Source: Synergistales bacterium
Lineage (GTDB): Bacteria; Synergistota; Synergistia; Synergistales; Aminobacteriaceae
Assembly (NCBI GenBank): GCA_025997935.1
Contig: BNVG01000016.1
Location: forward strand, 1-24,852
Reading direction: 5' to 3'
Length of the DNA: 24,852 nt
Part shown: positions 1 to 11,867 of the stretch, in pieces
How the letters are laid out: each line of letters starts with the position of its first letter
Numbering within the stretch: the stretch's first letter is position 1
Position numbers and translations under genes: made by a program
The notes under the pieces: model-generated
What the model was told of the DNA's origin: nothing
Databases searched by the model: none
Seen by the model: the letters and a program-made list of their open reading frames with translations, nothing else

Positions 1-1
1 T

Positions 2-754
2 GGCCTTGACGTGCTCAAAAAAGTCTTGGAGGGCGGAGTGTCCAAGACAAACGAGGCCGGGGCGTTCCTTTTGGGCGGGCACAGCGTGCAGGACGACGAG
101 CCGAAATACGGCATGGTCGTGTACGGTGAGGTCGAAGAGGACAAGGTCTGGCGCACGACCGGCGCATGGGACGGCGACGCGCTTATCCTCACAAAGCCGC
201 TCGGCACCGGAATAATCGCCACAGGCGTCAAGGCCGGAATGGTGGACGACCCCTCGGTTGTCGCTGAGGCGAGCCAATGGATGACCAAGCTAAACTCAAT
301 TCCGCCCAAGCTGACCGACTCCCTTCACCGTGCCGTAAGAGCGGCCACTGACGTAACGGGATTCGGTTTGGTGGGGCATATACTTGACATGACGGCTCAT
401 TCGCTCGACTTTCGCCTGTCGCTGGGCGCAGTCCCGCTTATAAAGGGCGTCACGGAGCTGGCCGATATGGGGCTTATCCCGGAGGGCGCGTACCGCAACC
501 GTTCCGCTTACGAGGACAGGGTGAACCTGAGCGACCTTGACGCTACCGAAACCCCGAGGGGTAAAATAGACGCGCTGTTCGACGCTCAGACATCCGGGGG
601 GCTGTTGCTGGCCGTATCCCCAAAGAGGGCGAAGGAGATGCTGGCTGTGTGCCGGGAAGCTGGGTTTGACAGAGCCGCGGTTATAGGGGAGTTTGTCAGG
701 GGGTCGGGAAGGGTACAAACCATAACAAAAACAAGCACCACAAAAACACGTTGA
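2..754 (+). CDS. selD: Selenide, water dikinase (selenophosphate synthetase), C-terminal part
   Basis: SelD uses ATP and selenide to make selenophosphate, the selenium donor for selenocysteine and selenouridine. The frame is open from the window edge, so the N-terminus, including the catalytic Cys/Sec and Lys region, lies outside. Visible family motifs are GGHSVQDDEP near the start, the PLGTGI segment, ATDVTGFGLVGH and DAQTSGGLL, all typical of the PurM-like C-terminal half. The ATG at position 11 is an internal Met and not the start, because coding similarity (GLDVLKK) continues to base 2. The last 59 bases overlap the 3' end of dgkA on the opposite strand. The C-terminal tail (TITKTSTTKTR) is low-complexity and may have arisen when the ORF ran on into dgkA. 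Confidence 0.95.
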   Translation, partial: GLDVLKKVLEGGVSKTNEAGAFLLGGHSVQDDEPKYGMVVYGEVEEDKVWRTTGAWDGDALILTKPLGTGIIATGVKAGMVDDPSVVAEASQWMTKLNSIPPKLTDSLHRAVRAATDVTGFGLVGHILDMTAHSLDFRLSLGAVPLIKGVTELADMGLIPEGAYRNRSAYEDRVNLSDLDATETPRGKIDALFDAQTSGGLLLAVSPKRAKEMLAVCREAGFDRAAVIGEFVRGSGRVQTITKTSTTKTR

Positions 755-1073
755 ACGCTATCATCAAAAACACCGCCGCTGAAAGCATGTCTTTACCGGC
801 CTTAATCTGAGGATTGAACTCCATGTCTATGAGGTCGAACGCCCTTTCCACGGCGCTGTTGACCAATTCAAGCGCCATTACAAGCGTCCACGCGCCGCCC
901 AGCGCCGCGGAAATCAGAAAACCCGGCCTCAGATATAACAGGATAGCGAAAAGAACCAGCAAGGCGACGGCCTCAAACTCAAACGCCTGCTCTTGCTTGA
1001 AGGCGCAAACAAGTCCGCTAACGGAGTAGCGCGTCCCCATATAAAGACGGGTCAGGAGGTTATAGCGTTTCAT
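696..1073 (-). CDS. dgkA: Diacylglycerol kinase / undecaprenol kinase family, small integral membrane protein
   Basis: This 125-residue protein has the size and layout of bacterial DgkA: a short cytosolic N-terminus, then three hydrophobic helices. The family signature appears as ELVNSAVERAFDLI followed by KAGKDMLSAAVFLM, where the conserved Glu/Asn and Lys-Asp residues bind ATP-Mg and the lipid substrate. It phosphorylates diacylglycerol or, in many Gram-positive-type bacteria, undecaprenol, and so recycles lipid carriers in the inner membrane. It lies 33 bases downstream of the penicillin-binding protein gene on the same strand, which suits a role in undecaprenyl-phosphate supply for the cell wall. 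The start is ATG with only a weak upstream purine run. A palindromic repeat fills the short gap upstream. Its 3' end overlaps selD head-on by 59 bases. Confidence 0.92.
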   Translation of the reverse strand: MKRYNLLTRLYMGTRYSVSGLVCAFKQEQAFEFEAVALLVLFAILLYLRPGFLISAALGGAWTLVMALELVNSAVERAFDLIDMEFNPQIKAGKDMLSAAVFLMIAFNVFLWCLFLLWFVPFPTP

Positions 1074-1084
1074 AACTTTAATCT

Positions 1085-1110
1085 CGGGCGACGGGGTATA
1101 TCGCCCCTAC
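1085..1110. repeat. Solo palindromic repeat of the GTAGGGGCGA...TCGCCCG family
   Basis: Read on the minus strand, this sequence starts GTAGGGGCGA, has a short ATACCCCG centre and closes with TCGCCCG. It therefore folds into a GC-rich hairpin in the gap between the penicillin-binding protein gene and dgkA. The same ends occur at 22597-22624, 22824-22851, 24144-24168 and 24301-24325. The TAG in its first four bases is the stop codon of the penicillin-binding protein gene. There is no T-run after the hairpin, so it is not an obvious intrinsic terminator. It could act in mRNA processing or stability. Confidence 0.75.
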
Positions 1111-3362
1111 TTAGATATCCCATATTCCCGCAATAGCTTCTGATAGCGTTCCTCTATGACGTCCGCAGGGCTTGGATCCTGACGATAGGGCGCGGGTTCG
1201 CTCGGCACTGGCTGGGTGTACTGAGGCGCGGGTCTCGGAGGCTCGACTTCGTTGGGTATAGTCTCGCTGATTACGGCGTCGTCCTGCTCTATGAGATATA
1301 GGCGCGGCGCTTTGGGGTCTTCCCGGGCGAGCGTGTAGTCGCCGCCGTGCAGGGGGCACTCGGACGTGGGGGCAGTGTCAAGCGGCATGTAAAGGCTCAC
1401 GGCGTGACAGCCTTGACGCGCTAAAAAGCCCGTATCGCGGCAAATTTTGACAGATTCGACCTCTACCCAGGCTGGCGGCGGAGTGAATTTTTCAGGGGAT
1501 TGCAGGTGGGTAGCGGCAAACTCCATGAACATTTTCCAGGCCGGCGCGGCGGCGACTCCCCCCGTCTGGTTGCGCCCGAGGGTCTTGTGGTTGTCGTTGC
1601 CGACGTATACGGCCGTCGTCAGGCCGGGAATGCCGCCGATGAACCACGCGTCGACGAACTCGTTTGACGTGCCTGTTTTGCCGAACGTCTCGTGGTTTGG
1701 GACGCGCGCCCTCCCTCCAGTCCCGCCGTTCACTACGTCGAACATCATGGAGCGCAAAACGTAGGCCGTTTCGGGCTTCATGGTTTGCATGGGTTGAGGC
1801 GCGTGAGACTCGAGAACGTCTCCGTTGCCGCTTCGTATCTCGCGTATCATTATGGGTGGCGTCCTCTTGCCCCCGTTTGTGAAACAGTTGAAAACGACGG
1901 CCATCTCAAGCGGCGTCACGCTCGCCGCGCCGAGCGCCACGGAGAGATCGTTCGGTAAATGCTCTGATGTTACGCCCATAGCGCGGGCCATGTTCACTAT
2001 CGGCTCCGTGCCTATGTAGGCCGCGGCGCGCACCGCTACGGTGTTATAGGAGCTGCTCAGGGCGCGCAGAACAGTCACCTCTCCGTGGTATTTGCCGTCA
2101 CTGTTTTTTGGCGACCAGCTTTTGCCGTTGCCGCCCTTGTTCTCGAACAACAGCTCCGCGTCCAAAAAATGGTCCGAGGGCATTATGTCGTTCTCGAGCG
2201 CGGCGGCGTAGACCACGGGCTTGAAGCCGGAGCCGGGCTGACGAAAAGCCTGCGTGGCGCGGTTGAACTTGCTTTCACTGAAATCCTTTCCCCCGACAAG
2301 AGAGAGCACCTCGCCCGTCTCAGTCGCCAGACATACAAGCGCGCCCTGGCTTTTTAGCGACGATATGGCCTCCTGCGCTTTGTCCTGCATTTGTAAATCG
2401 AGGGTCGTGTATATCTTCATGCCGCCCGAATAGACCAAATCCGTGCCGTAACGCGGCAAAAGGTCGTTGAACAGGATGTGCGAGACAAAATAGGGGGCTA
2501 AGTTATATTCCTCTACTCTGTTCGGGATATGTTTGAAGACGAGTTTTTCGTCGTAGGCGTTTTTTCTCTGCGCTGGGGTTATCCAGCCTAAGGCCTCCAT
2601 GCGTCCTAAAACGTAATTTTGCCGCACTTTCGCGCTTTGGAGGTTGCTTAGGGGGTTGTAGCGTCCCGGCGCGGCTATCAGGCCGGCTATTATGGCGCTT
2701 TGCGCTATGTTGAGCTCTGACGCCGAGCAGCCGAAATACGTCCGCGCCGCCGTCTCCGCGCCCCACGCGCCCCTGCCGAAGTTTATCGTGTTGAGGTACA
2801 TTTCGAGGATTTTATCTTTCGAGAAAAGTTTTTCCATGCGCATGGCGATGATTATTTCCTTCGCCTTGCGCGCTATGCTTTTTTCCTGCGTCAAAAAAAG
2901 GTTGCGGGCGAGCTGCTGCGTTATGGTGCTCGCGCCCTGCATTTTGTCGCGCACGACGATGTCCATCCACAGAGCGCGGAGTATGGAGGTAATGCGAAAG
3001 CCTCCATGCTGATAGAAAGCCGAGTCCTCGGCGGCTAAGACGGCGTGTATGAGCCAGGGTGAGACCTGAGCGAGCTGCAACGACGTACGGTTCTCGATAA
3101 ATAACCGGGCTATCACCTCTCCGTTGCGGTCGTAAATGACGCTTGGCTCGCTGTTTTTGTAGGCCATCATCTCGATGGAGCTCGGCAAGTCGTTCGATAT
3201 TTTCACGACGTACCAAGCCACGCCCGCGCTGGTCAAGCCTATTCCCAAGAGAACCAAAAGGAAGAGCAACAAAAATATAATCTTCAAGACAGAATGTTTT
3301 TTTCGCGCCCTTTTTTTAACGGGCCTGTTCTGTTGTTTTGGCGATACGGGAACTCTGTTCAA
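1107..3362 (-). CDS. mrcA: Class A penicillin-binding protein (PBP1A type), bifunctional glycosyltransferase/transpeptidase
   Basis: This 751-residue protein polymerises lipid II and crosslinks peptidoglycan at the outer face of the inner membrane. A basic N-terminus (KKRARKKH) precedes a membrane anchor at about residues 25-53. The GT51 domain follows, with catalytic Glu112 in AAEDSAFY and the motifs GASTITQQLARNLFL and EMYLNTINFGRGAWG. The transpeptidase domain has SGFK (Ser378), SYN (438-440) and KTGTS (from Lys562). A C-terminal segment with paired Cys (CRDTGFLARQGC) and a Pro-rich tail ends the protein. The start codon appears to be TTG, because a near-perfect AGGAGG lies 7 bases upstream at 3370-3375 and no better ATG is present. 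It probably forms a transcription unit with dgkA and runs divergently from the rRNA operon. The stop codon lies inside a repeat palindrome. Confidence 0.96.
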   Translation of the reverse strand: MNRVPVSPKQQNRPVKKRARKKHSVLKIIFLLLFLLVLLGIGLTSAGVAWYVVKISNDLPSSIEMMAYKNSEPSVIYDRNGEVIARLFIENRTSLQLAQVSPWLIHAVLAAEDSAFYQHGGFRITSILRALWMDIVVRDKMQGASTITQQLARNLFLTQEKSIARKAKEIIIAMRMEKLFSKDKILEMYLNTINFGRGAWGAETAARTYFGCSASELNIAQSAIIAGLIAAPGRYNPLSNLQSAKVRQNYVLGRMEALGWITPAQRKNAYDEKLVFKHIPNRVEEYNLAPYFVSHILFNDLLPRYGTDLVYSGGMKIYTTLDLQMQDKAQEAISSLKSQGALVCLATETGEVLSLVGGKDFSESKFNRATQAFRQPGSGFKPVVYAAALENDIMPSDHFLDAELLFENKGGNGKSWSPKNSDGKYHGEVTVLRALSSSYNTVAVRAAAYIGTEPIVNMARAMGVTSEHLPNDLSVALGAASVTPLEMAVVFNCFTNGGKRTPPIMIREIRSGNGDVLESHAPQPMQTMKPETAYVLRSMMFDVVNGGTGGRARVPNHETFGKTGTSNEFVDAWFIGGIPGLTTAVYVGNDNHKTLGRNQTGGVAAAPAWKMFMEFAATHLQSPEKFTPPPAWVEVESVKICRDTGFLARQGCHAVSLYMPLDTAPTSECPLHGGDYTLAREDPKAPRLYLIEQDDAVISETIPNEVEPPRPAPQYTQPVPSEPAPYRQDPSPADVIEERYQKLLREYGISK

Positions 3363-3450
3363 AATAAATCCTCCTATAATTCAAATATTCGAACCCTTTG
3401 GCGTTTCGCGGCGCGTTAAAAGTCAGAATATTTTTTTCACGATTGGGGGG

Positions 3451-3560
3451 TTGCTTTTTCAAAATCACCATGTTATATTACTCCTCGCTGTCGCTCAGGG
3501 CAAGGTAGTGAGAGCGGCGAACCGAAACTTGATAAAAGAATACAGTGCATAAGCTATAAG
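3451..3560 (+). promoter_or_regulatory. Probable rRNA operon promoter region
   Basis: Two sigma70-like candidates lie upstream of 16S. One is TTGCTT at 3451-3456 with TATATT at 3474-3479 (17-base spacer, weak -35). The other is TTGATA at 3529-3534 with TATAAG at 3555-3560 (20-base spacer, longer than usual). T-rich sequence around 3430-3460 could act as an UP element. The assignment rests on position and partial consensus only. Confidence 0.35.
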
Positions 3561-3581
3561 CAGATGAGAGTTTTTTGTTTT

Positions 3582-3599
3582 ATCTCGCGCGAGCGAGAT
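3582..3599 (+). other. Small hairpin in the rRNA leader
   Basis: ATCTCGC at 3582-3588 and GCGAGAT at 3593-3599 form a perfect 7-bp stem with a GCGA tetraloop, just before the mature 16S 5' end. It may take part in leader folding or processing. The function is not shown. Confidence 0.5.
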
Positions 3600-3614
3600 G
3601 TCAGTATTTTGTAT

Positions 3615-5141
<1,527 letters not shown>

Positions 5142-5234
5142 ATTCATTTTTTAAGTTAATATCAAACTCAAAATTGCTTGTTCTTGTGCACTGTGTTTTT
5201 TTGACTTTTGCTACGTGAACTGGTTTCGAATTAG

Positions 5235-5311
5235 GGGCCGATAGCTCAGCTGGTTAGAGCACGCGGCTGATAACCGCGAGGTCGGAGGTTCGAGTCCCCC
5301 TCGGCCCACCA
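5235..5311 (+). tRNA. tRNA-Ile (anticodon GAT)
   Basis: A 77-base cloverleaf with acceptor GGGCCGA pairing with TCGGCCC. The anticodon loop CTGATAA at 5267-5273 has GAT at 5269-5271. The T-loop is GGTTCGAGTCC and the CCA is encoded. It sits in the 16S-23S spacer, the usual place for tRNA-Ile. Confidence 0.98.
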
Positions 5312-5340
5312 GTTTAGTTTTGTTTTCATTCTCATTTTTT

Positions 5341-5415
5341 GGGGATGTAGCTCAGTGGGAGAGCAATGGCTTTGCAAGCCATGGGTCGTCGGTTCGAATC
5401 CGATCATCTCCACCA
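5341..5415 (+). tRNA. tRNA-Ala (anticodon TGC)
   Basis: A 75-base cloverleaf with acceptor GGGGATG pairing with CATCTCC (one G-U). The anticodon loop TTTGCAA at 5371-5377 has TGC at 5373-5375. The T-arm is TCGGTTCGAATCCGA and the CCA is encoded. It is the second spacer tRNA, following tRNA-Ile. Confidence 0.98.
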
Positions 5416-5499
5416 GCAGGGGCATTTAGTTTTTGACAAAAAGCTGATTTACCCCACTGCACCATGACAACTGAATAGAAGGCAAGAACGAAATGGAGA

Positions 5500-8485
<2,986 letters not shown>

Positions 8486-8605
8486 CTCCATATTGTTTTT
8501 GTCTTTGATTTCAGGAGTTATGATGTGTGGGGTTTATATAGAGTGACGTATTGTTTGTGACGTCTGACGGTGAACGTGAAAATATAACGTTAAAGCACGG
8601 TAAGA

Positions 8606-8641
8606 TAACATTACGTAACGTAATTTAATGTAATGTAATGT
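8606..8641. repeat. AT-rich ATTACGTAACGTAAT / TAATG-repeat stretch in the 23S-5S spacer
   Basis: The roughly 190-base 23S-5S spacer holds a near-palindrome (ATTACGTAACGTAAT) followed by reiterated TAATG units. Nothing else is recognised in the spacer. It may be a slippage-generated spacer or a processing signal. Confidence 0.6.
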
Positions 8642-8681
8642 GAACTGAAAGCGAAACAGACAGTATGTGTAAGATTTGGTT

Positions 8682-8798
8682 TTTCGGTGAATCTTGCGAC
8701 AGGGTCACACCCGGCTCCATGCCGAACCCGGAAGTTAAGCCTGTCAGCGCCGATGGTACTATATGGGGTACATATGGGAGAGTAGGTCTTTGCCGGAA
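8682..8798 (+). rRNA. rrf: 5S ribosomal RNA
   Basis: The typical 5S core is present: AGGGTCACACCCGGCTCCAT, CCGAACCCGGAAGTTAAGCC, CAGCGCCGATGGTACT and GGGAGAGTAGG. The outer stem pairs the TTTTCGG region near 8681 with the CCGGAAAA region near 8793, with one G-U. Ends are approximate to a few bases. It completes the standard operon order and is followed by a terminator. Confidence 0.95.
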
Positions 8799-8810
8799 AA
8801 CCTTAATAAA

Positions 8811-8866
8811 AACAACAGAAGAGACATTTTGCCTAAAGTGATGGGGCGGGTGTCTCTTTTGTTGTT
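8811..8866 (+). terminator. rRNA operon terminator hairpin
   Basis: The arms AACAACAGAAGAGACA (8811-8826) and TGTCTCTTTTGTTGTT (8851-8866) pair over 16 positions with a single G-U. The loop is 24 bases, with T-rich sequence in and after the right arm. It lies 12 bases after 5S and ends the operon. The exporter gene's ribosome site follows directly. Confidence 0.85.
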
Positions 8867-8889
8867 ATGTTTAGGGAAGGATGAATATA

Positions 8890-9513
8890 ATGCCTGAATT
8901 TATACCCGAATCGATGCCTATGTTACAATGGTTTTTAATAGTTTGCGGAGCTGTGTTCTCGCCGGGACCCAATAATATAACCGCTATGAACAAGGCTCGC
9001 CTTGGCGGCTATAGAGGGGCCTTGCCGCTTATCTGCGGATGTGTGACAGGTTTTTTCTTGGTCTTGCTTTTATGTGCGCTCTTCAACTATACTCTTGAGG
9101 GAATAATTCCGAACGTTAAGAAATACTTGGCTTTTTTGGGCGCTTTATATATGGTTTGGATGGCTCTGAAGCCGTTTTTATTTAAGAAAAAGCACAAAGA
9201 TATCGACTCGAACACCTTGAAGAAGCAAGACAAAGAGCTTTTCGCCATTGGTTTTCTTATGCAATTTATCAACCCCAAGGTGATTCTTTACGGGCTTTCT
9301 CTTATGTCTACAATGGTTTTGCCATACGTAAACTCTATTTATCCTCTTTTGTTTATTTGCGTGATTTGGACATTTACTTCTGTTGCTTCTCTGAATTGTT
9401 GGGCATTGGGCGGGGCGCTGTTTCAGAAGTTTTTTGCTAAGTATGAAATGGGCGTGAATGTTTTTATGGGCGTTCTTTTGTTTTATTGCGCGGCAAGCAT
9501 ACTCAGTATATAG
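8890..9513 (+). CDS. LysE/RhtB family amino-acid exporter
   Basis: About 207 hydrophobic residues arranged as six membrane helices. The family signature FSPGPNN follows the first helix, and the GYRGALPLICGCVTGF segment is typical of LysE/RhtB translocators, which export amino acids or related solutes by proton antiport. The substrate cannot be read from the sequence. AGGGAAGG at 8873-8880 is 9 bases from the ATG at 8890 but directly abuts the ATG at 8881, so the start at 8890 (MPEFIPES) is preferred over the longer 210-residue form. The gene is visibly more AT-rich than most of its neighbours. It is followed after 20 bases by the peptidase C26 gene, so the two are probably co-transcribed. Confidence 0.88.
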   Translation: MPEFIPESMPMLQWFLIVCGAVFSPGPNNITAMNKARLGGYRGALPLICGCVTGFFLVLLLCALFNYTLEGIIPNVKKYLAFLGALYMVWMALKPFLFKKKHKDIDSNTLKKQDKELFAIGFLMQFINPKVILYGLSLMSTMVLPYVNSIYPLLFICVIWTFTSVASLNCWALGGALFQKFFAKYEMGVNVFMGVLLFYCAASILSI

Positions 9514-9533
9514 AACGGAGGGATTTATTCAAC

Positions 9534-10277
9534 ATGCGGCCACTGATCGGTCTTACTTCATATTATCTCAATCCAAAGGCGCCGGCGAAGGCTCCGTTCC
9601 GCGCGCTGTTCGATGAAAGCGTTTACGTTTCTCATCCTCGGTACGTTGCCAATGTCGAGAAGGCCGGCGGCATTCCGCTTGATATTCCGTATTTCACCGA
9701 CGACGCTTCTGTTGCGGCGTTGGCCGAAAAACTCGACGGGATTTTGTTTATCGGCGGAGAGGATATAGACCCGAGATACTACGCCGAACCAATGGACGGC
9801 TCGAAAGATATAGTTCAGGAGCGCGATGATTTGGAGATAGAACTGTTTGAGAGTTTTTATAAAGCGCGCAAACCGATTTTTGGGATTTGCCGGGGCTTGC
9901 AGCTTATAAATGTCTTCTTCCGCGGCTCTCTGATACAGGATATCCCCAAAGAAGCCGAGGCGTCCGGGAAGTCCTATCTTCGCCATACGCGTAATGACGC
10001 TAAAAATGAAACGGTTCATAAGGTGAATACCGTCAAAGGAACGCGACTCGCCGGGCTTTTGGGCGAGAGCTTTGGCGTGAATAGCCTTCACCATCAGGCT
10101 ACGCGAAAACCGGGGGACGAGCTTGTGGTGTCGGCGTATTCTGAGGATGGGTTGATTGAGGGCTTAGAGCATCCCGATTATCCGTTTTTAATGGGCGTGC
10201 AGTGGCATCCTGAGCGGCTCTCAGAAGCGCCGCATTTTAAGCTGTTCGAGGCCTTTATCGCGGCCTGCGGGGCGTAG
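9534..10277 (+). CDS. Gamma-glutamyl-gamma-aminobutyrate hydrolase family protein (peptidase C26, PuuD-like)
   Basis: A 247-residue class I glutamine-amidotransferase-like hydrolase. The nucleophile Cys119 lies in GICRGLQ and the His-Glu pair in QWHPE (His225, Glu227). FIGGEDIDPRYY is the usual early motif. Members cleave gamma-glutamyl amide bonds, for example in gamma-Glu-GABA or other gamma-glutamyl compounds. The actual substrate here is unknown. The start at 9534 follows GGAGGG at 9517-9522 with 11 bases spacing and begins MRPLIGLTS, matching family N-termini; a longer upstream reading is not supported. With the adjacent LysE-type exporter it may form a small unit for release or export of amino acids. 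A hairpin terminator follows directly. Confidence 0.93.
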   Translation: MRPLIGLTSYYLNPKAPAKAPFRALFDESVYVSHPRYVANVEKAGGIPLDIPYFTDDASVAALAEKLDGILFIGGEDIDPRYYAEPMDGSKDIVQERDDLEIELFESFYKARKPIFGICRGLQLINVFFRGSLIQDIPKEAEASGKSYLRHTRNDAKNETVHKVNTVKGTRLAGLLGESFGVNSLHHQATRKPGDELVVSAYSEDGLIEGLEHPDYPFLMGVQWHPERLSEAPHFKLFEAFIAACGA

Positions 10278-10289
10278 ACGGACAATATA

Positions 10290-10319
10290 AAGGACGCGGT
10301 CGAAAATGGCCGCGTCCTT
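10290..10319. terminator. Bidirectional terminator between convergent genes
   Basis: The arms AAGGACGCGGTC (10290-10301) and GGCCGCGTCCTT (10308-10319) pair over 12 bp with one G-U and a 6-base loop, then TT. On the minus strand the stem is followed by a short T-rich run. It lies between the stop of the peptidase gene and that of the opposing 476-residue gene, so it probably serves both. Confidence 0.85.
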
Positions 10320-10332
10320 TTGCGTATTGGCG

Positions 10333-11763
10333 TTACTCTTCTGTTTTTCTCGGGGCGAACATCTGGATAAAAGCGTTATGGGTGTCTTTTGGAAGAATGC
10401 GGTATCCTTCTCGCTCTTTAGTTATCCAGAGGAAATAATCTTTGTAGAACGACTTCGCCATCTCCAGAATGGATTTCCCCTTGTTGTCTTTGATGTTCTC
10501 GTAGGTGTTCTTGAGAATGCGGTCTTCGTCGCTGTCCCAGCGGAACGTGCCGGCGGCGTAGGCCAGAGATTTCTCTGTAGACGTATTAGGGAACATAGGC
10601 AGAAGAATGGTGTGGTCGCCCCAGTCGTAGGTTCCCCAACCCTGTCCCGGCACAAAGATAACGCGCGGCAAACCGTACATGCGTATGCGGGCGACCGTGA
10701 ACATGTCCATATCCAAGTTCCCGTATCTCTCCATCAGTTTAGACGCCGCTTCGTAAAGCATAGGCTCGGAGTCCATAGGGCAGAGCAGGGACTGCTCGCA
10801 ACGGGCCACTTTGGCGGGGACGGCCATATACTCCTTCTTCTTCGTTATCATGTTTCTGAGTTCGGTACGCATCATCTTCTGCGAGAACTGCGCGCACTCG
10901 GTGGCTATCCTTTTGTTTCGCCGAGCGAGTTTTTCTTCTTCCTGGAGAGTGTAGACGATCTTGCGGGCGAGAACTCTCGTGGAATTGTGGAGAGCTTCAA
11001 ACTCCTCCGCCTCGGGAAGCCCAAGTGGATCCATTTCGTCTTTTTGCGCTATGGAGATTTGAATGCCAAGCACTCTCTCGGCCTCGGCGTAGCGAAAACG
11101 CGCCTGGGACAACTCTTGCTTGTATTCATCTTTAGCTTCGCGAAACTCTTTCGTCCTTAGCGTGACCTTTGTGGCGGCGATGAGGTTGTCGCATAAATTC
11201 TCGCAAAGAGAGTCCAGTTCAGGGCCCGTTATATTTTTATCGCGCGATAAAATAGTGCGGAACGCCGCGTTGCGCGTTTCCTGTAATTCTTTGAGCTGAG
11301 CGGTCATTCCGCTAAGCCGTTCGGATATGGACGGCCCCACGACAGGGAAAGTTGGGGACTGATTTGTGATAGCGGTCCAGCATTCCGCTATAAAGTCCGA
11401 AAAGGACCCGTATTGAAAAATGCCCGGTACGGCTTTTGAGCCCAAGGCCCGCGCCGCGTCAAAATTTTTGTTGCGCGGAGTGAGCGTATCGCTCAGGAAG
11501 CCAAAGTCTATAAAAAGACGCTCCTGATCGTCGAAGGTCAAAGAGGCAGGGAAAGACTCAGTCTGAGCGTCCACAATCTCATATAGCAAATCCCAGTATT
11601 TATCAGAGAGTTGTTGCCACGTTTTTCTGGCCAACGGCTTGTCGTCATTTTTGCCGGAAGAGACGTATTGCTGATACTTCAAGCCTAATTTATACATTTC
11701 CTCCGATAGCTTTATGACTTCAGGCACATCTTTCCAACGCTGCAATTCGATTTTGTCACTCAT
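10333..11763 (-). CDS. Unrecognised 476-residue cytosolic protein
   Basis: I do not recognise the family. No signal peptide or membrane helix is visible. Charged stretches near residues 150-310 (for example LKELQETRNAAF and EAKDEYKQELSQARFRYAEAER) look alpha-helical and may be coiled coil. The C-terminal 100 residues contain an aromatic, glycine-rich segment PRVIFVPGQGWGTYDWGDHT with a hydrophobic continuation, which looks like a folded core. The start ATG is preceded by GGGGGGATAGGG, a usable ribosome site. It lies downstream of rimO after a 104-base gap with a probable promoter of its own and ends at the shared hairpin, so it is likely a single-gene unit or the tail of the rsmB-rimO block. 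It could be lineage-restricted; that is inference. Confidence 0.85.
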   Translation of the reverse strand: MSDKIELQRWKDVPEVIKLSEEMYKLGLKYQQYVSSGKNDDKPLARKTWQQLSDKYWDLLYEIVDAQTESFPASLTFDDQERLFIDFGFLSDTLTPRNKNFDAARALGSKAVPGIFQYGSFSDFIAECWTAITNQSPTFPVVGPSISERLSGMTAQLKELQETRNAAFRTILSRDKNITGPELDSLCENLCDNLIAATKVTLRTKEFREAKDEYKQELSQARFRYAEAERVLGIQISIAQKDEMDPLGLPEAEEFEALHNSTRVLARKIVYTLQEEEKLARRNKRIATECAQFSQKMMRTELRNMITKKKEYMAVPAKVARCEQSLLCPMDSEPMLYEAASKLMERYGNLDMDMFTVARIRMYGLPRVIFVPGQGWGTYDWGDHTILLPMFPNTSTEKSLAYAAGTFRWDSDEDRILKNTYENIKDNKGKSILEMAKSFYKDYFLWITKEREGYRILPKDTHNAFIQMFAPRKTEE

Positions 11764-11803
11764 AATTATTCCCTATCCCCCCGAGCCACAAGAATGTCTC
11801 TTT

Positions 11804-11832
11804 AGTATATCACCATAGAAATAAAATGAAAA
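11804..11832 (-). promoter_or_regulatory. Probable promoter of the 476-residue gene
   Basis: On the minus strand TTTTCA (11827-11832) and TATACT (11804-11809) are separated by 17 bases, and AT-rich sequence lies upstream towards rimO. The candidate -10 is about 40 bases before the ATG. The -35 matches consensus at only four of six positions. Confidence 0.4.
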
Positions 11833-11867
11833 TTGGAATTAAGGTAAAATTCAATATAAAGTAAAAA

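Noticed and set aside
10306..11160. Long plus-strand ORF (284 codons) opposite the 476-residue gene
   Set aside because: It is antisense to a longer ORF with a ribosome site, promoter and terminator, and begins inside the shared terminator. Its composition (His/Arg/Leu-rich) looks like a reverse-frame shadow.
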